Shown in pieces: positions 33,907 through 44,720 of a DNA stretch of 64,000 nucleotides (positions are counted from its first letter, which is position 1; the number at the start of each line of letters is the position of its first letter). The position numbers and the translations under genes were made by a program. Origin of the DNA: Ectobius pallidus (lineage: Eukaryota; Arthropoda; Insecta; Blattodea; Ectobiidae); NCBI GenBank assembly GCA_964059195.1, contig CAXKWD010000007.1:156163269-156227268 (forward strand), in the 5' to 3' direction. A model generated the notes under the pieces. The model had not been told where the DNA came from, searched no databases, and worked only from the letters and a program-made list of their open reading frames with translations.

Positions 33907-33989
33907 ATGAGCCAGACACAGATCTTGAAACGGATAGACTATTAGGGCAGCAGCGAACAGATGACCAGGGCTTCTTCGATGAGAAAGTG
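33907..33989 (+). CDS. Exon 8 (last exon placed with confidence)
   Basis: Acceptor CTTCTTACAG. Encodes DEPDTDLETDRLLGQQRTDD and QGFFDEKV. Donor GTG|GTGAGT leaves phase 0. The acidic LETDRLL resembles a dileucine-type sorting motif, but that is only a pattern match. No stop follows in the exon, so the protein continues. Confidence 0.75.
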
Positions 33990-34596
33990 GTGAGTAATGT
34001 GTCATTTTGTAGTTTTCTTAGCTTAGTTCAATTAATAATAATTTTCATGATCCTAACACTGACTATGGAACTCTTAGAATTTAGCCGATTTTTACGACTT
34101 TTGTTTTCATTGACATGGAATTACCTGATCTCAATCTTCACAGGAGTGAAGTACTGACATCTGATAAATAAATAAAATATATACAGTATGTGCAGAATTT
34201 AATGGGAATAATTAGGAGAAGATTCCTCTCACACCAAAAGTTTAAGGGCCCCTGGAACACAGGACTTTCAAGTGTCTATGCTGACAATCTACCTATTGAG
34301 CTAATTGGAGTTCGAGACACAATGACAGATGTAATCCTTCTCCTAAGATTACCCTTAATGGTCGACTACATTGAAAGGCTTTTACATCATACAAAACCAC
34401 AAGGCACACAGATTTATAGTGATTTTTGTGACCAGGTTCTCCTGTACATTGAATAGTATCATATGAGATGGAGATAATACATATTCATGTTTTAGGCAGA
34501 TCGTGATTTATCTGTTGATATTACATAAGAATAATTAATAACCAGTGTCAACATAGGCCTATATATACAATAGCAATAAAAACAATATCGCTGCAT
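33990..34596. other. Non-coding (intron 8 start)
   Basis: An 88-codon frame at 34190-34456 has no recognised motif and no phase-compatible splice sites that I could support, so it is not called as an exon. Confidence 0.4.
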
Positions 34597-34795
34597 CCTC
34601 AAAGGGACTAGCACTATCATCCAGCCAATGCATTATCTACCTTAGGCAGATAGAATTGGAGGGCATGTGGTCAGCATGTGATGGTTTCCATGACCAGAGC
34701 CACTACTTCTTATTCAAGTTGCTCCTCAATTTGAATCTTGAGGCTGAGTGCACCCCATTCCAGACCTTTCTACCTCAGAAAAATCTTTTCATAAC
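34597..34795 (-). mobile_element. tRNA-derived SINE family 1, minus strand
   Basis: Reverse complement of the family body: CTGACCACATGCCCTCCAAT, GTGGCTCTGGTCATGGAAAC, TTTCTGAGGTAGAAAGGTCT. Head missing. Confidence 0.75.
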
Positions 34796-35352
34796 TAAGT
34801 TTCACTTTTTTTTCTTTCCCTGTCCCCCTTTTGAATGCATAAGTGTGAGATGTACTGGCGACATTGAGTTATGGCAGTATGTAGTTTTGGCTGATTCCAG
34901 CTTTTCATAAAATTATAATAAGTTAGTAATTTTTAGATTATATTATATGTGTAGATTATATATATTATGCATATTTAACTTGTTCATGTTTTCTAAAATG
35001 AAGTGGGGAAGTGCCTGGATTCACATGTGTTTCAAATGTGTATATGCAATTTCAGTAACTTGAATTTCAGAAGTAAGATGAAACATGCGGCTGCACTGGA
35101 ATCAGTTTGAAAGAAAATGGGTGTAATTAGTGTCAGCACTTACAGTAGCCTTTAGCGGCAAACTAGCTAAACTCAGTTTTCTTGAATCAGCAATTTAAAT
35201 ACACATTTATCATTATCACCAGTTAAACTGTCATTCCAGAAGTTAAGGGCAAGCTTTGTTGTCAGTTGATGGACTAACTGTAAGTACATAAATAGAATAG
35301 AGAGATTAGAGGAGTTAACCATCTCCCGAGGGCATTGTTTATTATAAATTAA
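34796..35352. other. Non-coding, nothing recognised
   Basis: AT-rich, with no frame or repeat boundary that can be supported. Confidence 0.4.
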
Positions 35353-35842
35353 TACCATATTTACTCGAATCTAATGCGCACCTTCTTTATCCATTTGTAG
35401 CATTAAAAATTGGGTGCGCATTAGATTAGATGATGCATTAGATTTAAATGCAAATTTGTTTCATAGTTTGGCAGAAAATTTGATCACTTGCATAAAAATG
35501 CATTGCTGTAATTTTCGACTTCATTACATTTATAGTTGGCCTATTACCAGTATGCACAATTCGGGCTGAAGTTAACGTTTTATTTTGACACTCAAGCTCA
35601 ATACCAAGCTGTGGGTTCCATTCGGGGTATCTTTTATCCCACACTCTCCTCTCTAAACTGTTATACCTTCCTTTATTTATCGGCATTCACGAATTCACAG
35701 TTGTTTAAAACCAAGTGCTAAGATAAAATAAATAAAATTAATAACCTACCATTAATGTGCACTGCATTTGCCAACAAACTCTATTTTTTATGATTTTAGT
35801 TTCTAAATTGGAGTGGACATTAGATTTCAGTAAATAGGGTAT
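35353..35842. mobile_element. MITE with imperfect inverted ends
   Basis: ATACCATATTTACTCGAATC at the left and the reverse complement of GATTTCAGTAAATAGGGTAT at the right match at about 17 of 20 positions. About 490 b, non-coding. I could not find a target duplication, so superfamily is uncertain. Confidence 0.6.
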
Positions 35843-36479
35843 TTTCTATATGGATACTTACTGTAGGTATCTGTTGTATTGGTACACATTGCTTTACAAC
35901 ACTTTCAGTAACCACCTCACAGAAAATCATAAATTTAATTTTTCATGATGTGAGTTGTATATGCCTCTCCAAGGTTTCACTTGTGTTTGCAAATGTTGTC
36001 CACTATGTTTCAACATTTTTGCTCTGTTCTAAGTATACACAAGAGAGGTGCAGGCTCGCTTGCTTGAGAGCTCATTAATGCTCTATAATAATATTGTTAG
36101 AAATGAGAAATGCTGTTTTATTTCTATTGGATTAGCATTGACTACTGGTACACACAACACAACTCATGTACAGTGAGTGAAGGAAGGGTTTGGGGAAACA
36201 GTGGCAATCGCGTTACTTTATAGCAGTATGTTACTCCATTGCCTTTCATACCCTAAATCTTTGTGTCTTTTTCCTTAGTATTAGAAATGAACTGAACTCT
36301 TGTAAGAGAATAAACCAGTTACTACAGAATTGCAAGTTATGTTTAAAACAGGCAGGAACCAGTAACGGTAATATTTGGAAAGCCTCACATCTTACAAATG
36401 AAACTGTCCAATATACAGGGGAAACCCAGGCATAAAAATCACTGTAATAATATGCCTCCTAACATACGAGTATATTATG
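35843..36479. other. Non-coding, nothing recognised
   Basis: The 81-codon frame at 36190-36435 shows no motif. Confidence 0.35.
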
Positions 36480-36481
36480 TA

Positions 36482-37091
36482 CAGTGAAACCTCTCTTAAT
36501 GGACACCCCTCTTTACGGACGATTTTTCTGGTCCTTAGGTCACTGTAATGAAACTTCATAATAATTAACCCCTCTAAGACGGACACCCTATATTATGGAC
36601 ACGGACACAAATATTCACTTAAAAAGCCTCTTCAAACCTCTCTTAACGGACACTTGACGAGGAGTAAATCTTGTACATGATCTAATTGCACACAATGAAA
36701 ACATCATTGCGAAACCAAAGTGTACAAAACAAACAAACATTAAAGATTTTTTCGCATATTAATAGTGCGTTCGACTACTGCACGCAGAACTACAGTTGTG
36801 TAGACCTATTCCATTGTAAAAAGTGTGGTTTTAATTTTGATGGTAGGCTTAAAGTGGACTCTAGTGTTTGAGATTTTCGCAATATGTTGGCCTACAGCAT
36901 AACATATCTGTGTAATGGATTAGTGTAAACTAAAGAGATTTTCATCTGTTGTATAACACTTTCATGTAAGTACTGTACGGTACTGTAGATTATTTTACTC
37001 CAGAATTTTTTAACCTCTCTAGAGCGGACACCCCTCTATAGCGGACGATTTTTATGGTCCCGTACGTGTCCGATATAGAGAGGTTTCACTG
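36482..37091. mobile_element. pogo/Tigger-like MITE, 610 b
   Basis: Ends CAGTGAAACCTCTCT and its inverse, flanked by TA on both sides (36480-36481, 37092-37093). Subterminal GGACACCCCTCT...CGGACGATTTTT occurs near both ends in the same orientation, as well as GGACACCC and CGGACACTT variants inside. The 61-codon frame (36686-36871) ends CKKCGFNFDGRL and is not recognisable as a transposase. Confidence 0.85.
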
Positions 37092-37165
37092 TAATTATGT
37101 TTCAGTAGGTTGACCAATAAGGATAATCATAGGATATAAATTTCATCTGTCAACATGTCCCAAAA

Positions 37166-37235
37166 TCTGGCTAGCTCAGTGGATACAGCATCAGCATGGA
37201 CAGCTGAAGGGTTTGAGTCCCGGTGTTAATTATTC
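37166..37235 (+). mobile_element. tRNA-like SINE head
   Basis: CTGGCTAGCTCAGTGGATAC (A-box-like) and GGTTTGAGTCCC (B-box-like) at tRNA spacing, without a coherent cloverleaf. Confidence 0.5.
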
Positions 37236-38714
37236 TCATGTATTTCAAGGAAATACATTTCTCCACAAAGTTGAAGCTGATGTTCATCAAGTAATGGGTT
37301 TTCTTTTGAATGATTTTCAAGATTCATTGTTCCCATACTTAGCTTACTATGTATGAGATTCTTACAAAGTTGCAGTAAGCTATTCGCAATAGATTTTAAA
37401 AGACAGATGTTATTGTTTAGCCACGGTTCTTGAATCACTGATTGGGTTGAGTTTCAGAGTTTCATACAAACTTTATCTTGGTGGAGATCCCCATCAATTA
37501 CATAGTTTTTCTCTGGGGTCTCCTTACATAATTATTACAACTTCCTGGTGACCTTACTTTTTAACCTTCTAAGATTTTAGCCTGTGTACTAGTCTCGCTT
37601 TTTCTTTATGGTGTTTTTCCTTGCCAAACCAAATATACTTCATAAAAGTTATCTCTAGATGACAAACCTTCATTTCTTAACCAGATTTCATAGGATATCT
37701 TCAACAGCCCTTCCAGTTGTGTGAAATCGCCCAAGTGAAATGCTGCTAAATTATTTCTTGTATGCTGGTAATGTAAGAATTTGTTATGTTTTAATCTAGA
37801 GAATGCTTACCTACCAAATTGGAATTTTCTACTTATTTCTACTACTTTATTAATCAGTTCATTTCTGTATCTATAATTTTGGCTATAGAGGTTGGTGTCT
37901 TTGAATTAATGAACTGGTAAAGTCAAGTGACATCATTCAATGCCGAAGTGATTGTCTCATTGCAAGGTTGGGTTATAGTGCATTATTATCCTTTCATTTT
38001 AAGCCTTTTAGTGTGAGTGCAGGCCACCACCTTATATGCAGAAAATGTGGTTGGACTTTCTATAAGCCACCATTTCTAGACGTTTGTAATTATTTTCTTT
38101 GGAATCAGATGTTTCTACAATGAACACCATCATTTACAAGGAAGGCTATACTATAAACCTGTAATTCTTTAGCCAATCTAATTAAAAAGTAGATTATTTT
38201 GTGACTTTTTTATACTCAGTAACGAAGAAGTTGGTTTTTGTTTTATTATATTTTGTACTACCAACTACAGAAGTCAAGAGCATATAGCTTATCTTGAAGA
38301 ATGAAATCTCATCCTCAAAACTGTATTAAGAATTGAGATGAATTGATAATTGAGTTTCTGCAATTTCAGTAGTGGAATCCCTGTTTTGACATTTTGATTG
38401 TGCGAGGTTATTTAGTTATGAGTATTTTGCCAAGTTACTGTGATTTCAAAATGAATTACAGATGTGGACATTCAAAAATGATCAGAGGACAGTGACTTCG
38501 AGTTTCTGAGACTATTTGTTGTAGACTAGTGAAAATGTTTTTGTTCCAACAACGTCAAATCCATGTGCCTTACACATTTTTCGTACATCTTGCTATTAGG
38601 AGACTGTCAGTAAAAGAGTTAATATAGTGTGAACTCATTCTATTCCATTTTATGTGGAACACATTTTCTTGGACCACTAGTCACATTATTATTGTTATTA
38701 TTATTTTTACTTAT
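37236..38714. other. Non-coding, nothing recognised
   Basis: 1.5 kb of AT-rich sequence with no frame above 105 codons and no recognised repeat. Confidence 0.35.
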
Positions 38715-39470
38715 TTATTTATTAAGTGCCGGTATGGTACTTTATGAGATTGTGTGTGGGGGATGGAAAAATGTCTGTCCGTGTGTCTGTACGCGCCATA
38801 ACTCAAATACGCTTTATCGGATTTTCATGAAACTTGGTATACACCTTTATAATGTCCATGGAAAGACGTCTGTTTATATTGGACCAAATCGGTTGGCCGG
38901 TACTGGAACAATGCCCAATTTAGTGCATTTTTATGGTATTATATAACAAAAGGCCCCATAACTCAAATATGCTTTATTGGATTTTCATGAAACTTAGTAT
39001 AAACATTTATAACGTCCATGGCAAGAAGCCTATTAATTTTGGACCTAATTGGTTGACCGGTACCAGAGTAACAACTAATTAAAGGTCACATGTTTTTAAA
39101 TTTTTGTCTACTGGTATAATTTGAGAGTTAACACTATTCCTTCACATATGCTTATCAAACAACATCGTCAAACTGACTGAGTTGGCCAAATGGTGACGTC
39201 TTGAACTCGTATTCTGGAGGTCCCCAGATCAAATCCTGGAACCGGCCGATTTGACATGGATTTTTTTATTTTATTTTTTATTTTTATGTGAGTGCGCGAT
39301 TGTCAAGGTATCACAAATCTGTAGTTCTGCTGACGCTGGTCAATTTTAATCTGATTAGAAAAACTTATTTTCTGCATATCATAATTGCAATTATAATTGA
39401 TTCAACAAAAAACATACTGGCACTTTGTTAATACAGTTTACCTGATTTTATTTATTTTTTTATTATTATT
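38715..39470 (+). repeat. Dispersed repeat R2, with internal duplication and a SINE inside
   Basis: Same family as 10768-11316. The central 130 b (CCATAACTCAAATAYGCTTT ... GGTTGACCGGTACC) is present twice in tandem (38798-38935 and 38950-39070). A tRNA-like segment at about 39175-39260 interrupts the shared right part, which ends CAGTTTACCTGATTTTATTT as in the other copy. Confidence 0.7.
39170..39300 (+). mobile_element. tRNA-like SINE head, nested in R2
   Basis: GAGTTGGCCAAATGGTGACG followed by CCAGATCAAATCCTGG (B-box-like, with palindromic T-stem) and a T-rich stretch. Absent from the R2 copy at 10768. Confidence 0.5.
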
Positions 39471-39539
39471 ATTTTTATTTTTTTTGTAAGTGAAAGATTT
39501 AAATCACCACTCTAAGTTTGTCTGCTTTTGGTGTATGTA

Positions 39540-40289
39540 CAGTCGGTCAAATAAAAAACGTCGGGACTCGTATGCTGTTAAAATTAAAGTTTTGACGCAT
39601 TAGTTCACAAGTTTCCTATAAAAAACACAAAATACAGGTCATTTTCGGAACATATGAGGCCATGCGGCAGGAGGGAAAAAATGAACAACGCGAAAAGCGC
39701 AACACACGATATTCAACTTAATGCATTGTCATAATTCATTTTGCTTTGTGTCATCGCCACATACAAATGCTAACGTGAGAGAAAGTGTAGTTAGGGCTGT
39801 AATTGACCTGCATTTTTCGGTCTCTGAAGCAGCGAGAAGGTTCCATATTTATGAAAGAGCAGCTCAGAGGAGGGAACTTTACTATAATGCGACCGGAAGT
39901 TTTCATAGCAAACTTTGATCTGGCCGGATGCATATTTCGATGCTAAGATTGGTTGCAGAAGTTGAGCGTAAGTTATTGATTTTGCACTAGAAGTACCGGT
40001 ATTATAAAATAAAATCTTTAAAAAAATGCTCCTTGAATAAACATATTCCTCGCGAATCTATTATTAATATTATAAAAGTTTGCAACCAAGAATATGGCGG
40101 ATTTGAGGCATATAGCCACAGCCTTCTATACATGTTTGTTTTGGAACAAAACTGACTAAATAATCAAGAAAATACATGGATAGACAAGAGGCGTGTGTGA
40201 ACCTAACCTTAAGTCTTCCTGTACATGCACATATGCTCGTTCGTGATACTTAATCAAATACCGCCCGACGTTTTTTATTTGACCGACTG
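39540..40289 (+). mobile_element. Tc1/mariner-type element, deleted, 750 b
   Basis: About 26-b terminal inverted repeats beginning CAGTCGGTCAAATAAAAAAC, with TA on both sides (39538-39539, 40290-40291). Inside, 39767-39870 encodes NVRESVVRAVIDLHFSVSEA and ARRFHIYERA, which looks like the N-terminal helix-turn-helix of a Tc1/pogo-like transposase. The frame then breaks down and the catalytic domain is gone. Confidence 0.82.
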
Positions 40290-41042
40290 TACATATTTTT
40301 TATCAGTTCTGAGTTTGAATCTCGCTTACTCATATCATTGTATGAAAAAAACATTGCAGTTTACTATTGTACTTCACCAAGGTGAGGTAGACCTAGAGCA
40401 ATTAAGTTGTTACGTACGAAACCTGTTTTGCATTGAGTTGAGCAATGCATATAGGCTACTGTTTACAATTTCACATTTAGATTATTCATGAATGTTAATG
40501 TGCCTTAGGTACAATTCATGATTTCAATTACTTATGGAATGAAAACTTATATGAATATTCTCACAACGTAGGTGGTTACAATTGCTTAAACTCATGAAGT
40601 TTAATGTGGTATTACGCTCCCCTGCTGCTGTTCTCTAATCATCAATGCGATAATCTGACTCAGAATATTTTCAGTGATGAGGCTAAATTCCACTTAAAGG
40701 AGCTTTTCAGAATAAAAATCAATTTTTTAGTATGTGCTCTCTAAAACAACTGCTTCACAGACTATTAACACTCTGTAAAGAGCTGCCAAAGTTGCCATGG
40801 TAACCTTTAGCGGACATAGGTCAAACTGTGGCGTCTAGATGTGTCTACGATGTCTTCCAGTGAAAGTATTTTTTTAAAATTATTATTTATATAGGTTATT
40901 ATTATTAAGAAGGATCGTAAATCTTGTAATCTTGTCTTGTCATCTTGTTCTTCAGGAAAGAATTTTATAAAAACCGGACTAGAGATGGACTCGAATGCAT
41001 CATATCTCTATTTCTTTGATACTATTATAGGAGAAAAATTCC
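40290..41042. other. Non-coding, with one X-box-like site
   Basis: GTTGCCATGGTAAC at 40791-40804 is a perfect palindromic RFX X-box pattern. No gene can be attached to it. The 88-codon frame at 40225-40491 overlaps the Tc1 element end and has no motif. Confidence 0.4.
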
Positions 41043-41118
41043 CCTGATACTGGGATTTGAACCCAGGACCTTTGGCTATCTGTGCCAATGCTCTACCAAC
41101 TGAGCTAAGCCAGCCAGA
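41043..41118 (-). mobile_element. tRNA-like SINE head, copy 3, minus strand
   Basis: Reverse complement matches the segments at 11590 and 11904 including the flanks (GAGAGAGGTTCCATC upstream, GGAATTTTTCTCCTATAATA downstream), with a 4-b insertion in the 5' acceptor region and the anticodon loop ACAGATA instead of GCGAATA. The varied loop and conserved flanks argue for a SINE. Confidence 0.7.
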
Positions 41119-41458
41119 GTTCACTTTACAGCGCCGATGGAACCTCTCTCCTATGAATTCATACACATATATCCATCTATTTCTTTGCCTTGGCCATGAC
41201 CACTAGACCATACTGCGAATTGAGAAAAATGAGTTCAGATGTACTCTTATGTTAATAGCTTCTTATAACATAATATGATATGTTTTATTGTGGAAAAATA
41301 TGATAAAAATGACATATAATTTTGATTTAAGTAAATAAATTTAGTTTATGTAAACAAAATTATCTTAATGTTTTTAAAGTATTTTGATGAAAACGAAACG
41401 AACCCATAGCAAGCCAAATTTGTAAACGTTCACTATTGGTACAAGCATCATATCGTCA

Positions 41459-41674
41459 TTGATACTGCAATACGTCGTATGTAAAAAAAATTGCCATTCC
41501 AATTTTAGTGCTTTAGTGAATCAAAATGATTAGACCTAAGAAGGTAGGTCTGGTCATTTTGATCACAAAGGCACTAAAATTAAAATTACAAGAAGGTGAG
41601 GTCTGTTCATTTTGATCACAAAAGCATTAAAATTAAAATTGTAATTTTTTACATACGATGTATTGCAGTATCAA
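41459..41674. repeat. Fold-back repeat with internal direct repeat
   Basis: 41459-41537 and 41599-41674 are inverted relatives (outer TTGATACTGCAATACGTCGT versus its inverse with few changes). A block of about 54 b from AAGAAGGTAGGTCTGGTCAT is repeated directly inside the right half. Confidence 0.85.
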
Positions 41675-42162
41675 CGACAATATCTGTTTGCTTTGTTTAT
41701 GCAATGTTATTGAAGATAATTGAAAAACTGTGCTCATTTGCAGTAAAATTAGAGAACTTTTACTAAAAACTATTGTATGCATCACGTATGCAAAAACTTT
41801 AGCTGACTTATTCTGCATTTCATGCTCAGCTATGCTAAATACATGCATACTTGATACATATATAGCTATTTAGTTTAATATTGGAAAAGAAAGTTTACAG
41901 GTCTGTCCTTTTTTTTTTAGGATTTCCTAGAATCTAGGTTAGACAACTCCAACGGTTCAACTGTTGTTAAATAAATTGTAGAATCATGCTGGTTAAACTG
42001 AACTCTTGAATATCAACAAGAAATAGCATTCACCCCATCATTGCTCTTACAATTAGATTGATATTCTTAAAAACAAAATGCACTGTCAAGATTTAAGCTA
42101 ATCCCACCTGCTTAATAGTCCTTCAGCTAGACTACATTATACAAATTTGAAAGAAAACAAGT
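41675..42162. other. Non-coding, nothing recognised
   Basis: No feature supported beyond AT-rich sequence. Confidence 0.4.
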
Positions 42163-42627
42163 ACGAGGGCTATTTTTTTTCAACCTCCGATGGGGCATAA
42201 AATGAAAACCACAGTGAAAATCAAAACTGTTTTATTTGGAACATTTAGGTACACCTTCTAGCTACTTCTCTACATAGTCGTGCTCCGATTGAGACGTTTG
42301 TCAAAGCGTGGTGCAACTTTCAAATACCGTCTTCATAGAAGCTTACCAACAGCATATTGAGAAGGTTCTTCACGGCATTTTGAAGTGTTTTGAAATTCTT
42401 TGTTAGTGTGGAAGGCAGATCTTGGGTTTGTTCGGGAAATTTGTGCGTACATTGTTTGGATTGTTCTTTTGACTCTGGATTGTTGTAACGAATCCATGTT
42501 TCATCCCCTGTCGCGATGGATTTCAAAAACTCATTCCCTGCTGAGTGACTTTCACCTTTTTCGGTAGCTGAAGATCTGGGAGGACAGAGCTTCCACACCA
42601 ACAAAGAATTTCAAAACACTTCAAAAT
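42163..42627 (-). pseudogene. mariner transposase fragment, rearranged
   Basis: On the minus strand 42430-42530 reads SIATGDETWIRYNNPESKEQ, the GDETW motif that includes the first catalytic Asp of mariner transposases. TACGAGGGCTATTTTTTTTC at the low-coordinate end resembles a mariner/rosa-type terminal repeat. The rest is deleted and shuffled: 42377-42414 reappears inverted at 42590-42627 with one mismatch. Confidence 0.75.
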
Positions 42628-43494
42628 ATCACTTGTCCCTCACCCCCATCCATGGGGATTTTTTAGTGCATAGTTTAGGGCACTTTCCTCCACATCTCTG
42701 CCTAATTTCAAAAGTACATGATTTCTGTTTCCTGTTTTTATTTCTTGCCTGGACTGCAATGAATTTTCCGTAACATGTAATGTCCTTGTACACAGTGATC
42801 GGATTTTAACAAATACCTAGGTACAACTTCAATTAATGGTTGTGTAATATATAATTGCCTTCTCCACATGTTCCACGGTGTTAATATCCAACATAACAGC
42901 TTATATACAAAGATGTAATGCTTAGAAAACAAAAAGCGATGAACGGTTTTCTTTCAAAATCTCGAAATTTGCCCGAAAGTTAAAATTGCTGTAACGTTCG
43001 ATGGTTTGTAGACAAAATAACAAATGACTGCTCATTTTAAAGGACATATTGCCCTACAACTTCTTTTTTGCTGACTTATCTGTACATCTAAGGGCTAAAG
43101 CGCTAGAAGGAAAAGTGTATCGAAAAAGCGTGAGGCAAAAAAGCGTTTTTTTCTTTTTCGGAAATCTGCTATTTTCGCTGGCGGATATCTTGAAAGCTAC
43201 TGGGGGTAGAAAAAATGTATACGATTAAACTTGTAGGAAATTTTGTCAGCTTGAATTTTGAGAAGAGTAAATTTATCTCTCCCCCACCCTCGGAGACTTT
43301 TAGTATGTTGTTCAGGACACTCCGCCCGACAACTGTGCCGAATTTCAAAACACGATTTTTTTTCCTATTTTTCTTTCGTTGCCTGGACTATACAAGAATA
43401 AACAAAGAGGGTGTACTCGAAATAAATGCATACCGGTACAGTAGTTTTCTCACTTTACGTTATTAGTTACTTTTGTTGTTGTTGTTATTGTTAT
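42628..43494. other. Non-coding, nothing recognised
   Basis: Frames at 42738-42932 (minus) and 43215-43466 (plus) lack motifs. Confidence 0.35.
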
Positions 43495-43499
43495 TGTTA

Positions 43500-43539
<40 letters not shown>

Positions 43540-43540
43540 A
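43495..43540. repeat. (ATT)n microsatellite
   Basis: About 13 ATT units immediately before the SINE below. Confidence 0.95.
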
Positions 43541-43890
43541 TCCACCTCTGTAGTGTAGGGGGACGCGTTCGCTCTTCTCACGCGCGGGCCCGGATTCGAT
43601 TCCCGGTCCGGACAAGTTTCTTGGGTGGGGTTTTCCCGGGGCTTTTCCTCACCTGTAAGACGAATGTTGGGAAACTTTAGGCTCTTGTGGTCCCTGGATA
43701 TAATCTGACCGTGCCCATCATCATCCCATCCGCGCCTTGTTTGAAATGAGGGTGTGTGCGACTGGTATGTCCCGTCCTATCATCTTGTGTGTCCGTTTTG
43801 TCTCGGAGTTGGCCCAGCATTGGGCTGATCACCCATCTGGGGTGTGGGCCGCGTAAATGTATTTCCGAAAGGGGAAAATAAAACTGAAAG
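43541..43890 (+). mobile_element. tRNA-derived SINE family 4
   Basis: Head with ACGCGTTCGCTCTTCTCACG and B box GGATTCGATTCCCGG, body of about 270 b and the end GGGGAAAATAAAACTGAAAG. It sits between an ATT and a GTT/ATT microsatellite, so it either inserted in a microsatellite or carries one as a tail. Confidence 0.7.
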
Positions 43891-43902
43891 ATTACTACTG
43901 TT

Positions 43903-43915
43903 GTTGTTGTTGTTG

Positions 43916-43956
<41 letters not shown>
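43903..43956. repeat. (GTT)n(ATT)n microsatellite
   Basis: Compound trinucleotide run. The poly-Asn frame on the minus strand (43780-43980) is an artefact. Confidence 0.95.
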
Positions 43957-43959
<3 letters not shown>

Positions 43960-44039
43960 TGATTTAATCGTTTTCATCAAATAGTTTTAATCGTAGCCTA
44001 TTCTTTGTTCGATTTTTTTACTTCCTTTGTTTATCTATT

Positions 44040-44720
44040 GTTTTCGCGGCGCTTGCTATTTAGTTTTGTTTTCACGGTTGCTAGGTTTGTGTGGTGGAAT
44101 GAATAGGAATGAAGTGCAAAGGAAATTGCTCATTTGGAAGGCCACGTCGTGACACAGGTCTAGTTTTATCGGTATCAGTTGGACGTGTGCCGGTGTGGTG
44201 TAAGCTTGGGGGAAAAATAGGAAGCGACACCGCAATTCGCGTAGCGATAAGCTGCGGTAACAATGCGCTGAGCTTCTGGCATTGTTGCCGCTCAGAGTTT
44301 ACTCAGGTGGTGCATGAGATCATCGGAGGTGTTCCGAGTTTTTACTACATGTGTTTATTACTGCCCGCCTCATCCACACTTTTACTTGCCAAGGCCACTT
44401 TTTTTACTTGATATCCTATCGCATTTGCCAGCGTTTTAGTGTGAAAACTGGAACTGTGGCATCACCGTTGTCTGGGCTCATTGTTAACGTTACGCAACGC
44501 GAAAGATTTTGTCTTTTATTTATTTATTTCTGTTAACAAGCAAGAGGACTTTCTTCATGATGTAATGGAAGTTTCACTACGTCCGCAGTCGGAACGGACC
44601 GGCGGATTTGTTATGGTTCGTGTAAAATCCAGTCAGTTATCTGTAGCATTAATGTTTGCTTTGTGTCTTGATTTATCGACGTCTCCGGCCCAGACCTGTG
44701 CTTTATCTCTATCCGTGAGG
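44040..44720. promoter_or_regulatory. CpG-rich block, possible promoter
   Basis: Roughly 35 CpG dinucleotides in 700 b (clusters at 44047-44054, 44227-44250, 44491-44502, 44581-44604), much denser than the flanks. No repeat family or protein motif is recognised. Unmethylated promoters in insects with germline methylation can look like this. An alternative first exon would be one explanation; an unrecognised repeat is another. Confidence 0.3.

Larger units (their letters stand above)
18974..33989 (+). other. Multi-exon gene of unknown family (whole visible span)
   Basis: Eight exons joined by GT-AG introns give a continuous frame of 794 codons with matching phases at all seven junctions, which is strong internal evidence. 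The protein starts MTSLLQLDNLQD. It has a 6-Gln run near residue 40, an acidic Asp/Glu/Asn segment (about 90-137), a Gln/Ser run (about 141-153), Gly/Ser/Pro-rich stretches, a more ordered-looking core (FDYLYEFSETRKVLEEFF at 417-434 and ELEYELRRQAGSAYVGQRL from 454), a possible short coiled coil (about 613-637), and an amphipathic helix AAIKDIRLALQRTKTLP (about 700). There is no signal peptide, membrane segment or catalytic motif. Most of it is probably disordered, consistent with a cytoplasmic or nuclear scaffold or regulator, but that is inference. I do not recognise the family. The 3' end is missing or lies tens of kb downstream. Confidence 0.8.

Noticed and set aside
34190..34456. Additional exon of the gene
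   Set aside because: Open for 88 codons but no acceptor in the right phase and no composition match that I could defend.
43780..43980. Poly-Asn protein on the minus strand
   Set aside because: Product of the GTT/ATT microsatellite and a SINE body.
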